From Hydractinia symbiolongicarpus (Eukaryota; Cnidaria; Hydrozoa; Anthoathecata; Hydractiniidae): a stretch of DNA of 64,000 bases. The stretch covers positions 12,537,001 through 12,601,000 of the forward strand of contig NC_079885.1 of the NCBI RefSeq assembly GCF_029227915.1, read 5' to 3'. Of this stretch, positions 25,160 through 48,271 are shown piece by piece; position 1 is the first letter of the stretch; the number at the start of each line of letters is the position of its first letter. Made by a program: the position numbers and the translations under genes. Below the pieces are notes generated by a model, which was given only the letters and a program-made list of their open reading frames with translations, had not been told where the DNA came from and did not search any database.

Positions 25160-25625
25160 TTATAGTCCATCTTAAAAGCAACAAAATGGCAGCAATAAGT
25201 TTTTGCTTATTTCAACATTTTTTCTGTGACGTTATCGAAAGCTAAAAGTTTGTTCAAAATACCACTATCTAGAGCAAATTTTTTAAGTCAGGTATTTTTT
25301 AAATCTTAGTGGTTTTAGATGGGGAAATGAATAGCGGGAGAGGATTAAATGTATTATAATAGAAGTTTAAAGACTATATTTATTTTTTGATTTAAAGACA
25401 TGTTGGGAAGATAAGCGAATAATTTTTTTACAAACTATCCCCCCTCCCCCCACTTTATTATCTTGCTACCCCCTTTTCTACAACATAATTTTTTATTCAT
25501 CGATATATCTGGGTTGAGAAACTTATTTCGTTCTAGTAAAACCACAGAGCGGTTACATCGTTAATACACAAATTGTTAATTCACTGTTATATATACTTTC
25601 AGTACAAAACTTAATATGATAAATA
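25160..25625. promoter_or_regulatory. Upstream region of the SGNH-like gene
   Basis: AT-rich with a C-run near 25440. It presumably includes the promoter of the gene at 25626. No specific site is recognised. Confidence 0.3.
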
Positions 25626-26633
25626 ATGCATTTCTTCAAACCATTTCTTTTTACGACCTTATTCTTTCTTATTAGTGTTAACTTTCAAACTACCATAAAC
25701 ATGAGAAAATTGCGCTTTATTTTCACACTTGTCTTAATAGCTGGAATTTATTTCATTGGGAAAAGAAAAATCAAAATATTATGGCGCATATTATTAACAT
25801 TCGTGGCGAAGTTTCACCAACGAAAAGAACATTTACGGCAACGTTTAAGCTGTTCTAATATTTCATGTCACTCTTATAAATGGCTCATGCTAGCAGGAGA
25901 TTCAAACATGCGATATATTTATCAGCACATACAGAACAGTTATTTGCGGGATAATATAAACGTAAACCAAGTGTGCACTTCATACTCAAAGTCATCTGGA
26001 GATATCAGATGGTTTGATAAAGATATGATAATTTTGTTTAAAAATATTTCCTGCTTGCGAGTCAGTTTGCGTTTTATGCATGGATCTGTGAATGAAATGT
26101 ACCGCTTGAACAACACATGGTCAGACATACGTCATTGTGAGAAGGACTGTATCATCGAGAACATTAATATGACTCATAAGGACAAAATTTTATGCAAACT
26201 TTACACCAGACCATCACAATGTATTTCAAAATTGCCCTCTCAGCAAAGCAATATATTTCAAACAAAAAGCATTCCGAATGTTTTAATTTTTTCGCATGGA
26301 TTGTGGGGTTCATTTCCTGCTCCTGAAACTGCGTTAGCATGTCAAAAAAGATTTGATTTGATATCTAAAGTACTTGCTTCTTTTCAGAAAAAAATAGACG
26401 TCACGTGGGTTAGCAACCCATGGATATCATATCACCACGAAATTTCCAGAAGTTACCTACACTGGGAAACACAATGTCAATTACAACATTCGAAAGCATT
26501 GAAGATTCCTATGATCAATCTATATTCTTTTATTAAAGAAAAGCCCAGGCAAAGAATGACGGCTAATGATTTTCATATAACATTAACTGTTCAAAAGTAC
26601 TTAATTGATCTAATGATGAAGAAACTTTGGTAG
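25626..26633 (+). CDS. SGNH/PC-esterase-like single-exon membrane protein, 335 aa
   Basis: The N-terminus is hydrophobic (residues 1-20 and 28-45), predicting a signal anchor that places the rest in the secretory lumen. LMLAGDSNMRYIY puts a GDS nucleophile block at residues 91-93. FSHGLWGSF near 223-231 fits the middle (Gly/Asn) blocks. NDFH at 314-317 resembles the final Asp-His block, but with one residue between Asp and His instead of the usual two. Cysteines are scattered through the domain, as in a luminal protein. Layout and motifs suit the GDSL/SGNH acyl-esterase group with PC-esterase and trichome-birefringence-like proteins. Substrate unknown. An internal Met at residue 26 is an alternative start. 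Confidence 0.65.
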   Translation: MHFFKPFLFTTLFFLISVNFQTTINMRKLRFIFTLVLIAGIYFIGKRKIKILWRILLTFVAKFHQRKEHLRQRLSCSNISCHSYKWLMLAGDSNMRYIYQHIQNSYLRDNINVNQVCTSYSKSSGDIRWFDKDMIILFKNISCLRVSLRFMHGSVNEMYRLNNTWSDIRHCEKDCIIENINMTHKDKILCKLYTRPSQCISKLPSQQSNIFQTKSIPNVLIFSHGLWGSFPAPETALACQKRFDLISKVLASFQKKIDVTWVSNPWISYHHEISRSYLHWETQCQLQHSKALKIPMINLYSFIKEKPRQRMTANDFHITLTVQKYLIDLMMKKLW

Positions 26634-27623
26634 ATCGGCTTATAAGCTCAACAACATAGGCAAGCTTTTTAACAATATCCTATTTTTTAAATTGGCACAT
26701 GTAAAACAACCTCGTCCCCACGACTTGTTGTATGTAGAAAAGGTTTTAGCCGGTGGTAATGAAGAATCCACTAGTGAAAAGCGATGAACACAGAATGAAT
26801 GTTTTTTTTTTTTTTGAATTTGAAGAATGTAGTATTAACTAAAATAAAATTTAAATAAAAAAATTAAACTGTTGTAGCGTAGCGCGAGTGATTTTTCTTG
26901 TGAGAGACGCGCTGTGAATAGTGTGGCGCGAATTGTTTTTCTTGCAAGAGACGCGCTGTGAATAGTGTGGCGCGAAACATTTTGCTTGCGATAGACGCGC
27001 TGTGAATAGGGCTAGATTTAAAACCTGTAAAACTTTTATTCACAAAGAAATCTCTTTTACAACATGCGAATATAAATGATACACTGCTAGGTGAAAAATG
27101 ATGATGATAATATGAAGGACCCCATATCAATACGGGGTGAAAAAATGATAATAATATGAGGGACACATATCAATGCTAGGTGGAATAATGATGATAATAG
27201 GTTCTCTATATTTATTTTTATTGATGTGTTTTCACGTCAGAAAGGATTTCTATAAATCCTCGTGGGCTGTGTTAAGCATGTGCGTAACGCTAGTATCTTA
27301 TGGCAATAGCGGATGATACCTGTGGACAAGGGGTCAACATAAAAAAATGACGCTTTTTCAGCTATACCATGGGGGTGTCTATATTTACTTTCATTTTTTT
27401 ATGTTGTGCTTATATTGTGAAACACCAAGTGCGAATACACGCAAAAAAACCACGCAAGGTGACAATGAAAAAAACCATCACTATTTATTTGTATTGTTTA
27501 CCTCTTTTAAATACGGAAAAATAATTTTCACGTTTGTTTGTATACAAAACCAATACAATTTAACATCGCCTCGAGATGGGATTCCAAATATCGTTTTTAA
27601 ACATTTTTCAATTCAATTGTTTA
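26634..27623. other. Intergenic with short tandem repeats
   Basis: Between the convergent SGNH-like gene and PSMB5. It holds the 44-bp tandem repeat listed separately, then degenerate copies of a GGTGAAAAATGATGATGATAAT-like unit at about 27085-27200. No gene recognised. Confidence 0.5.
26877..27008. repeat. 44-bp tandem repeat, three units
   Basis: Units at 26877, 26921 and 26965 each end GACGCGCTGTGAATA and contain a CTTG(C/T) core. The GC-rich, CpG-containing unit stands out from its AT-rich surroundings. Confidence 0.85.
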
Positions 27624-38998
<11,375 letters not shown>

Positions 38999-39710
38999 TT
39001 TGTTTTTAGCACGGTGATCATGCACTTTCTTTTAAACTAATAAACAAACCAAGTGTGCCGATCACACCCCGCGTGATTCGACGAAAAAGTAGAAAACGGC
39101 CCAAACTGGCGAAGACTCCATCCACTACTTAGCATAGCGCTAAATACGTACCAGACATACTTTAATGACAAGAAAAGTCCGACATCCCGCCGACTAAATC
39201 ACCTCAACCAAATGGACCCGACACATGAACCCTCATTATCCAACATCCTGACAACACAAGCATTTTCCGTAGAGATATCCTTAACCAATATAATGCGCCA
39301 TAATATTCAACATAACTGCTGTAATAATACTCTTTATCGTTACATATCATCAATTACGTGATGCCTTGGGGGTGGTGGGGGATATGATCATTTTTATTAG
39401 GAACTGTTACAAAAGTTTAGGGGTGGACGTTGTAGGGTTCTTTTGTTATTTAACAGAGAATTTTTATGTGTTATGGATATTTTTACTTATTTTAGTGTAT
39501 GATTTACATCTTTTTTTTGTTCCTTGCCTCCGGACTTATGCAAAAGTACCAAAAATGTCATCTTGTGTGCTAAATAAATGGCCTGTTTATATCTTTTTCT
39601 GATATTAGAGCAGGTGAAAGCCGCCGCTTCTCTAGAGATCCCCCGACACACACCCCCCAATGTATTCACAAAATGTAAACAAATCCGACGGCATCCGACT
39701 TGATTAATTC
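38999..39710. promoter_or_regulatory. PSMB5 upstream region
   Basis: This DNA lies upstream of the PSMB5 start and ends at the left Polinton terminus. At 39610-39665 a copy of the Polinton end motif (CTTCT.TAGAGATCCCCCGACAC) lies just outside the element, so the boundary has been rearranged. No promoter motif is recognised. Confidence 0.45.
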
Positions 39711-39995
39711 AGGGTTACAGGTGTTAACTCCCCCCCCCCCCCCCCCCCCCCCCGCTTCTACAGAGATCCCCGACACCGACACCCCCGTAAAACCGTGTGA
39801 CGTCATCAGCATAAATTATCAAAATTATAACTTTGTGATGACATCAGCAAAAATATCTGCGCATGTGCAAAAATCCGATAAATTTGATAAAATCCACCGA
39901 TGACATCATGCGCAAGTTGAGTAAAATAATTTAAAATTTTCTGTCCATTTAAAAATTTATTGATAAATAAAATGTGTATATAATAAAGAGACAAA
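39711..39995 (+). repeat. Polinton left terminal inverted repeat
   Basis: It matches the right end (57497 to about 57176) in inverse over most of its length. Shared landmarks are GACGTCATCAGCATAAATTA, TCTGCGCATG and GATAAATTTGATAAAATCCA, then TGTATATAATAAAGAGACAA just before the first start codon. A run of about 23 C lies near 39730. The last landmark looks like a promoter carried in the repeat. Confidence 0.88.
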
Positions 39996-41463
39996 ATGAG
40001 TTTTTTTAGAAATGCGACCAACGCAATATACAACGCTGTATCGGCACAGTAGCAGCAACTAGTGATGCTTTTACCGCTCGATTGCAGAGTGTGCGAGATA
40101 CTGTTACTGATTATTACAAAAAAGCAAAGGAACAACTTTTGAGAGGAACGACGCTTCACGATGAAGTCGAGCAGGAAGTACAAGAGAACGACATGCAAGA
40201 CGAATATCATGGAATCAAAGATATCAAACACATGTTCCCACGAAAAAAGAAGGAAACCACAGGTATTGAGGATATAAAACACATATTTTTACACGCAAAG
40301 AAGCAGCAACGTGGAACCCAGTTCCAACCCACAGATCCAGAAGGCCTTGAAGATATCCAACACATATTTGACGAACACGACATGAATATCTTGGAAGATG
40401 GAAATAGAGTCAAAACTTGGAGAATCAACAAGAATCTGAACCAACCACTAATCATGCGAAAAATTACACTATACATAGATATGCGAGTAAATGTTATTTA
40501 CAGCATTCACCAAAGTGGAGGTGGTGTATCTCTCTATCACAAAACTAAGAGCTCCAAGTCTTTATCAAGCATCGCAGAGATCGAAGCATTCATAGAGGAA
40601 TGTGAGATGAAGCGTCTGGATCTAGAGGATGGTGAGTTCTGGAGCAAGGCATATTTACCACCAGTCGGAACCATCGAGACCCCAGGAGCATATGAAGGGA
40701 AAACCATCTTCGAACAACGGGCAGATCAAGATAATAAGCACACGTAAGCCTCTTCTGGGATGTGGACCTCTTCCAGACTGGCCACGGAAGAAGCGATGTA
40801 TCTACGCTATGGATGGTAACAAAGTGAGAAAGAATAATCTATGTCTCTGGAGATGTATAGCGGTAAAAAAGAGGGCTAACGTAGAACGTAGAACAGAACA
40901 CCTAACAAAGAAAGCTCTCGGAATAGCACGAGAGTTTTACGAAAAACCTAAACTGAAACGTAAGAATGTGTGCTCTACAAAGTTGGTGGATATGGAGGGT
41001 ATCGCAAACCACTTTAAAATCAACATCAAAGTGTATGGACTTAGGACAAACAACGAGAAAGCACCATGGTAGCTTGTCTAAGGTCAGAAGCAGCATAAGA
41101 AAGGGTTAGATGACATCATTATTGGAATGTTGGAGGCTCACTGCTTCTACATCAAAGATATAGAGGCGTTGACAAATACATTGGAATGCGAAGTATGCGG
41201 TCAACTATTCAAAAAAGCCTACAATCTCACGCGGCATAAGAAAGATGAATGCGAAGGGGTTAAGACGACGATAATTTGCAAAGGTAAGAAAGTGAAACAT
41301 ATGCCGAGCAGGTCGGAGAAGGTATTTTATAGTGAAGGTTATAGCTATGATGCATCTAAATGGTTAGAACACATGTCGAGGGAAACAGGAAGGCATATAC
41401 ATCATGCATTCTGTGGTCATGGTGGTGAACGTGTGATACGTGATGAAAAAGGGAAGGAGTGGA
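39996..41463 (+). pseudogene. Polinton PolB N-terminal region, left copy (truncated)
   Basis: A start at 39996 (MSFFRNATNAIYNAV) soon hits TAG and shifts frame. Open stretches 40082-40747 and 40629-41072 carry the long N-terminal region found before the exonuclease domain in this polymerase. They include repeated IKDIKHMF/IEDIKHIF/LEDIQHIF units, a GCGPLPDWPRKKRCIYAMDG block and, at 41127-41463, a Cys2His2-like finger (CEVCGQLF..AYNLTRHKKDEC). Coding stops at KGKEWKVD near 41463 and joins integrase sequence, so everything from the exonuclease onward is deleted. Confidence 0.8.
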
Positions 41464-41475
41464 AAGTAGACCGCA

Positions 41476-41805
41476 ATGATCGGCGTGAAACCGTCAAAAG
41501 CTATCAAGCTGGAGGATGTACCACTTGTAAAAAACCAAGAGTATCCTGATGAAAAATCTTTGCCTGAGAATGGTTTCTATTTATATTTGTTACAACCTGG
41601 AGAAGAGCATGAAGATCAAAAAAGACGTAAAACCGACGCTTTTTGGAGCAGGAGAACGTATAGACTTTATCATATTGCAGCAGACCCTAATAGTCGTGTC
41701 TTGTGTTATTTGAAAAATGGGCCTGAGCGTAGTTTTATCGCAGAAGAATTAATGCTAGTACCAGAAAAGGTTGAAATACCTCCGGACTATGTGAAAGAAT
41801 GGTGA
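41476..41805 (+). pseudogene. Polinton integrase C-terminal fragment, left copy
   Basis: 109 codons open to TGA. KPSKAIKLEDVPL leads into a basic region (EDQKRRKTDAFW), then TYRLYHI and ERSFIAEELMLVP, and ends DYVKEW. This is the C-terminal SH3/chromo-like tail of Polinton integrases. The RNase H-type catalytic core is absent. The same segment recurs at 49845-50168, which shows that it is a defined module. Confidence 0.75.
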
Positions 41806-41865
41806 AATGGTATCTGTCATCTTTTAAGTCTTATAGACTTAAAGGACAAAATTTGAGTAGATGCA

Positions 41866-42437
41866 TTAATCGTCATCCTGATTATCGTCATTCCAATCAT
41901 CGTCATCCTGATCATCTTCATCTGGATCTCGTAAATAATCATAAGGATGTAAGGTATAGAAAGAATGTCCATACACGATTCCTTTAATAACATTTGGCAC
42001 GTTGTCAAGGTTGATGTCAACCAGCCGTCTATGTGCTAAAGGAAAGTCTACGATGTCGTCTATTTTTTCCAAGTCCGCAAGGACTGATAGCTTTGCTTCT
42101 TTATTTTTGATTACTTCGTAACAGATAACACCATATTTGTTCAAATCCGCACTAACCATATGCCGCCCTAGACGTTTTATATCATTCTCTAACTCCATGT
42201 CGATATCATGTCTTGCGAAAGTTGCCCATGCTTTTTCGCCTGCTACTACTCTGTGTAAAAGCTCTTCATCAGTTGGATGCTCAAATCCTTCGTAGTATAT
42301 TCCATTTCAAAATCTAAAATTTTCCAAGCATTGCGGGCAATAACCAGTAACTGACGCTGCTTTGATACAACATTGTAGTACAGATACAGAGATATTGTAG
42401 ATATTGTTAAATTGTAATTTTGTACATATGCTTCCAT
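41866..42437 (-). pseudogene. Unrecognised Polinton-borne protein, frameshifted
   Basis: Two frames, 42437-42246 (MEAYVQNYNLTISTISLYLY) and 42198-41866, are joined by a one-base shift near 42290. The combined product would be about 190 aa: a hydrophobic/Tyr-rich start, a helical middle (LAHRRLVDINLDNVPNVIKG) and an extremely acidic Asp-rich tail. It stands next to the capsid fragment on the same strand. I do not recognise it, and no counterpart is visible in the longer copy. Confidence 0.5.
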
Positions 42438-42507
42438 ATTTTGTTTTTTTGATATTCCATTGCCTTCTTTTTTTTCGTAGCGGACAATCTCACAAAGAGT
42501 TACAAAA

Positions 42508-43002
42508 TTATCGCTGCTTACACCATATTGATGCCAAACATTTCTTCAAAAAAGGTATGTACAAAGTATTACCGTAGAATGCTGCAACCGCCTTTTCTTC
42601 GTCAGTATCAACATAATCGCTTGCTTTCTCTTGCATGACACGGATAGTACCATCCTTGGGGTTAATACCTTCTTGAATCAAGTTGTTCTCACATTCAAAT
42701 TTAGAGAGCCAGAGATCGCAATAGACAGCGAACACTCTGAAGTCGTTGATACTTTGAATTTCATTACCATTTAGTGTGATTTTCAGGTTCTGTACCAGAC
42801 TCTTGCCAATATTGCTCATTATTGTGGGTTTCGTGTTTGTACCAGTCAGCTCCACATCAAACAATAACCGAAAGCTTCCTGGAAAAATAACATCATTCTG
42901 TCCCATGTTTGGGACATCCACATATCGGTCCTCATTCTGATTGATTGTAGATGGGACATGACTCACCTTTAGTAGATATAAGGAGCTTGTCATTACATAG
43001 TT
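42508..43002 (-). pseudogene. Capsid-like (probable jelly-roll MCP) N-terminal fragment, left copy
   Basis: The frame holds PNMGQNDVIFPGSFRLLFDV, SNIGKSLVQNLKITLNGNEI and KASDYVDTDEEKAVAAFYGN. The same protein recurs at 51369-52030. Beta-rich sequence, position and conserved Polinton order suggest the double jelly-roll major capsid protein; this is inference, as I cannot model the fold. The extreme N-terminus is replaced by unrelated sequence at the junction with the second terminus, and the C-terminal half is missing. Confidence 0.6.
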
Positions 43003-43296
43003 TTGGGGTACAGGTGTAAATCCCCCGCATCTGTCTCGCTCCCCTGCCACCCCCCGTAAAATCTAGGACTTCATGTATAATCTGCACGACAATATTGCGA
43101 TGTCATAGCAACCGTATGATGTCATAGCAACCATATGAAGTCATTGGAGCGTACGCGCTAAAATCCTACAAACATCTGCGCATGCGTAAAACTTCAACGA
43201 TATCCGACAGAGTCATGCGGAATTTAAATAAAAATAATTTTCTGTCCATGTAAAAATGTATTGATAAATAAAATCCGTATATAATAAAGAGGCAAA
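43003..43296 (+). repeat. Second (internal) Polinton left terminus
   Basis: GGGGTACAGGTGTAAATCCCCC begins a diverged copy of the left repeat. It keeps TCTGCGCATGCG, ATTGATAAATAAAAT and TATATAATAAAGAG before a start codon at 43297. It has the same orientation as the left outer repeat but is less similar to either outer repeat than they are to each other, so it belongs to a different, older or separate element. Confidence 0.75.
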
Positions 43297-46200
43297 ATGA
43301 GTTTTTTTATAAATGCAATCAGCGCAATATACAACGCTGTATCAGCGTCAGTAGCAGCAACCACCATTGCTCTTACCGCTCGATTACAGAGTGTGTGGGA
43401 TACTGTTAGTGATTATTACAACAAAATAAAGGATGGAGTAAAAAAATGAATTAACCCAACACTACATGATGAAATCGAAGCTGAAGCACAGGAGGACTAT
43501 TATGATGCTGCAGACAACCAAAGAAGAAAACATTGAAAATGATATCGAAAGGTTGGAAGATGGGAATCGTGTTAAGACATGGCGGTTCAGGAACAACCTT
43601 AACCAACCGCTTACGTGTGCTATCTTGGATAAAATCACCCCAAATATAGACATGCGCGTAAATGTTGCTTACAGTTTCAGCTGTGATATTCACCAAGGTG
43701 GCGGTAGTGCGTATTTATACCACAAAAGTAAGAGCTCCAAGTCGCTATCAAGCATCACAGAGATTGAAGCATTCATAGAAGAATGTGAAATGAAGCGTCT
43801 TGATCTTGAGGATGGTGAATTTTGGAGTAAAGCATATTTACCTTCAGTCAGAACCACCGAGACCCTAGCAGCATATGAAGGGAAAATCGTCGTCAATCAA
43901 AGTCATAAGCACGCGTGAACCTCTGTTGGGATGCGGACCTCTTCCAGACTGGTTGCGAAAGAAAAGATGTTTATACGCTATGGATGGTAAAACGGAAAGA
44001 ACAAACAATTTATGCTTCTGGAGATGCTTAGCAGTAATAAATAGGGCTAACATAGAACGTGGAACAGAGTTCCTTACAAGGCCAGCTCTCACCTTAGTTC
44101 GAGAGTTTTACGAGAACCCTAAACCAAAGCGAGAGGAGGCGCGTCCTACAAAGCTGGTTGATATGGAAGGTATTGCACAACATTTCAAGGTTAACATCAA
44201 AGTGTATGATCCTAAATCAAACAGCGAGAAAACGCCATGGTGGCTCGTCTATGGTCAGAAGCAGGATAAAAACGGTTTAGATGACATCACTCTTGGAATG
44301 TTGATGACCACTGTTTCTATATCAAAAATATCAAGGTATTGACAAAAACGTTGCAGTGTAAGGTATGCGGCCAGTTCTTTACTGAAACCCGGAATCTCAC
44401 GAGGCATAAGAAAAATGAATGCGAAGGCGTCAAGACGACGCAAAGGTGAGAAAGTTAAATATATGGTGAAGGTTATAGCTATGCTGCATCTCAATGGCTA
44501 GAGTACTAGTCGATGGAGACTGGCTTACATATCCCTTATGTTTTATGTGTTCATGGTTGTGAACGCGTGATACGTGATGACAAAGAAAAGGAGTGAAAAG
44601 TCGACGGTTACGAGCCTATCACGAAGACCGTGTACGACTACCACGGCTTTTACTGGCACGGCTGCTCCTGTCAGTCAGAACCTAATACACATAGTTACGA
44701 ACAGACGATGAAAAAGGAGGCTATGATAGAAGAAAAGGGAGACAACCTCATCACAGTGTGGGAGTGTGAAAATCCTCCCAAGCTTAATCGATATTTCAAC
44801 AAAAAATCTATCCGGTACCCTCATTATATTGTGTTTGATTTTGAAGCCCTCTTGCCACCTTTAAATTACCAGCAAACATTTGATTTGACATACCTTTCGA
44901 GGCATATCCCGGTAAGCGTTGGTATTCACGATAGTTTGAATGACAACCCAACGTTCCTATAAAATGAAGATCCTAAAATTTTATTGAAACTTTTTGTGGA
45001 AGAACTGGAAAGGAGACACGGTCTTATCGTTGCTGAGGTGGAAATAATGTACCCAAAACCTGACGATTTTGACATGCTTCCCAAAAAAACCCAGGATGCT
45101 TTGAACGAATGGGTAAACCAGGTAGCGGTGATAGGGTTCAGCACTGGAAAATATGATTTAAATATGATCAAGCGGTATTTTGTTGAGGAAACTGCTCAAG
45201 ATAAAAGCGAAAAAATCAAGGTTGCAAAGAAGGACAACAATTATATGTTTGTGACAACATCTAAGTTCAAATTTCTTGATATTATGAATTTCATTGCTCC
45301 TAATATGAGCTACGACCGGTCGTGCAAGTCTGTCGACTGTCAGCTCGAAAAGCTACTGTTCCCATACGAATGGTTAATGAGTTACGACAAGTTGAACTAT
45401 GTCGGGCCTGTCGGTCACGATGATTTCTATAGCCGATTAAAGGGTAAAAGTATGCTATCAACCGAAGAGTATGGAGATTTCTGCGCATAATTTTATAATC
45501 GGGGCTGCGACGATGATGGACTGGTTACGTGAATGTAACATGGCAGACGTTGAACCCTTCATCGAAGCCGTTGATAAAACCAGACGTCAATACTATGGAG
45601 ATGATATCGACATTTTGAGGGATGCAGTCAGTGTTCTAGGTGACTCGATGAAATATGTACTGAACAAGACTCTAAAATTATACCCTAAGATAGAGCTCTA
45701 TGCACCAGGCCAACCATGTGAACACAAATGTAAAGAAGACTGCCACAGCAAGACCTGTAAGGATTGCAAAGAGGTGCATAAAGCGTGTACGGAATGTACG
45801 AAGAGTGAGGCTTATGAGCTGTTACAAACAAAGGAGGTCCAGCGATCGTATTTTGTAGGTACCATGAGCGTGATGTAACAGGAATCAGATCCCATGTATA
45901 CAAGGACGCCAAACTGTGCAAAACAATCGTGGGGCTAGATGCAAACATGTTATATCCTAGCACACTGATGTATGACTTCCCATGTGGTAAAGAAAAATTG
46001 TTCAAAATTGATGAACCTGAAAGGCCAGAAAACATTGATAAACTACCAGGACGCGTGCAAGCAGGTTCATGGTTTGGGTTTGCCCAAGTGGGCATTGAAG
46101 TACCTGCGGAGCTGTATGATAAATTTTCCGAGATTTCACCTCTATTTGTGGTCAAGGAGATACCAGCGGAAGCAATTCCGGATCATATGCACGATTATTT

Positions 46201-47145
46201 AAAATCTACAGGACGCAAGCGTATTCCTGGTACACGGTAGCTGTTGGGTGTGATGAAAGCCGAAAAAAATTTTTATATACGCCTGTTCTAAAATGGTACC
46301 TGAATTACGGTTTGAAAGTGACAGCGATCCACCAATTTTTAAAATATAAGCAAGGTAAACCGTTTTCTTGGTTCCCTGAAGAAATTGCGGCTGCTCGTAT
46401 GGAAGCGGATAAATATCCAGACAAGCGGATAACTGGAGATACGGCCAAGTTGAAGGGTAACTCGTTTTACGGTAAGATGAGCGAAGATTTAGCAGGGCAT
46501 GCGAATACAACGTTTACAAGAGACGAAAAGAGGGTTGATCAAGCCATATTTGAAAGACTTGGAGCCGATAGGTGATGCTTATGAGATCAGAGAAGGCAAA
46601 CGCCAGTGCAGTATTGATAGGGCTTACCAATGTGGTATTGCAGTGTACCAACTATCTAAGTTACGTATGCCTGAATTTTACTACGACTTCCTGGATAAAT
46701 ACATAGATCGTCAAGGTTCTGCCTATTTCGCTATCTCCGGAGAAGAATTGCAAGACGTTGTGTGTCCTGAGCTGCTCGAGGAGTACGACAATGATGTGAA
46801 AAATTGGCTTGTGACAGACGCGTACTCCAATAGGACATGAGGATTATTCAAACCTAAATTTATAGGTTTTAGGATGATTGCTATCACCGCCAAGTGCTAT
46901 TTCGTCGAAGGGAAAGAGGGCACCAAGTTTTCGTGCAAAGGGATGTCAAAGAAGCAAAATGCCATGACTTGGTCTAGGTACATGAGCACGTTGAAAGGAC
47001 ATAAAGACACTGCGAAAAACATATAATTTAGAGTTTATGATCAGGGGATGATCACATATGAACAAAATAAGCTCGGATTATCAGAGTTTTATGACAAACG
47101 TCGTGTTTTAGAGGATGTTGTGCATACGGTGCTTTTGGAATTGTA
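43297..47145 (+). pseudogene. Polinton protein-primed DNA polymerase B, longer copy
   Basis: A start at 43297 (MSFFINAISAIYNAV, 50 codons) is followed by shifts and stops; open pieces are 43466-43918, 43875-44342, 44630-44962, 44984-45490, 45471-45878, 45929-46240, 46312-46575 and 46499-46840. Visible landmarks are exonuclease I (YIVFDFEALL, about 44825), exonuclease II-like GFSTGKYDLNMI (about 45130), motif A GLDANMLYPS (about 45930) and motif B KLKGNSFYGK (about 46450). A Cys-rich CEHKCKEDCHSKTCKDC insertion lies near 45715. Motif C, which should carry two Asp, is degraded: the site reads YIDRQGSAYFA near 46700. The gene copies the element by protein-primed synthesis in active relatives; this copy is dead. 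Confidence 0.88.
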
Positions 47146-47280
47146 AGTAAATCTAGTAATCTAGATCAAGCACACTAGACAATAAATGGAAGGCATGAAT
47201 GTATATCTCTGTATTGCGATAAATCTACCTTATATAATTGTACTACTCTGTTTTTTACGTTTTCGATAAATAATAAATAA

Positions 47281-47820
47281 AATGTCAGAACTTGCTAACA
47301 TCTTTGATGAAGTAGATACCACAGCAACATATTTACAACAACAAGAAAAACCAATCGATAGAAGTCTTGAAAGATGCAATCAGGGAAGGTAAAGCACATC
47401 TTTTACCAAAGAAATGTACTGATGAGTTTGTAGATAAGGCGTCAGATGAAGCGCTCGAAAAGACATATGCGGAATATATGCAATGAGAATTTCAGGAAAA
47501 AGGAAAAAAAACAGGCCAGGCCAGGCCTTATCTGCACATGTAGTTAATTTATGTTCAACTGCTGTAAGCAATCTGATTTCGATAGACTCTGTTGAAAAAT
47601 GGAGGAAAGATATCGATAACGATCCCATAATAAGGAAAACTATGACAGACCTGGGTATCTTGTTTCATGTTACCTTTGGTAAATTTTTAGCACCGTTACT
47701 GGTGTTGGTGCATACTGCGAACCGCACAACAGTTCTGTCCAAACAAAACAAAAATGAAAACAGAGAAGATCAAGAAGAAGAAGATGGGAAACAATATGTT
47801 AAAACTAATTGTAGGCTTAT
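47281..47820 (+). pseudogene. Unrecognised Polinton protein with membrane segment
   Basis: The start after AATAAATAAA reads MSELANIFDEVDTTATYLQQ, shifts frame near 47370, and continues as 47483-47820. LGILFHVTFGKFLAPLLVLV near 47655-47715 is hydrophobic enough to cross a membrane; a charged ENREDQEEED tail follows. Function unknown. Confidence 0.5.
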
Positions 47821-48217
47821 ATGAAAAATATGATCAAGACATGGCAAACTTGCAATTGAAGGTTAAGCATGGATGGAATCTAAGCTTTGACGCATGGTTC
47901 AGCCATGGCTTTGATATGAATCGAAAAATCGTAATCACTCCACCCGCAGGTAGATTTCCAGCCCATGTCTGCGAGTTGGCGTTAGGTGAAAAAAATTCTA
48001 AATATGTATATAAGACAGAGGGCTCTATGAATTATATTTAAATTTTATAGAGGTACATATTGCGTGTAAGAAATTTTTAGGAATAGGACAGCCTTCGAGT
48101 AAGATGGATACAAACGATGTATTGAAAATAACTAGGTACTTTGCAGCAGGTAGGGCAAGCCAAGAAATGGCTGTGAAAAAGGGCTGGATTCCGGCCTCAA
48201 TTATCCCCAAAAAATAA
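47754..48217 (+). pseudogene. Unrecognised Polinton protein, frameshifted
   Basis: The frame 47754-48041 contains GNNMLKLIVGLYEKYDQDMA and HGFDMNRKIVITPPAGRFPA. After a shift near 48045 the reading continues as HIACKKFLGIGQPSSKMDTN... to TAA near 48217. A short Lys-rich start overlaps the preceding gene. No family recognised. Confidence 0.45.
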
Positions 48218-48271
48218 AGGTATTATGTCCAGGAAATTTGTGTTTGTCATATAGGCAAACACAAAAAGAAC

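Noticed and set aside
39728-39754. C homopolymer as a functional G-quadruplex end
   Set aside because: Length may be an assembly artefact and the other termini have only short C runs.
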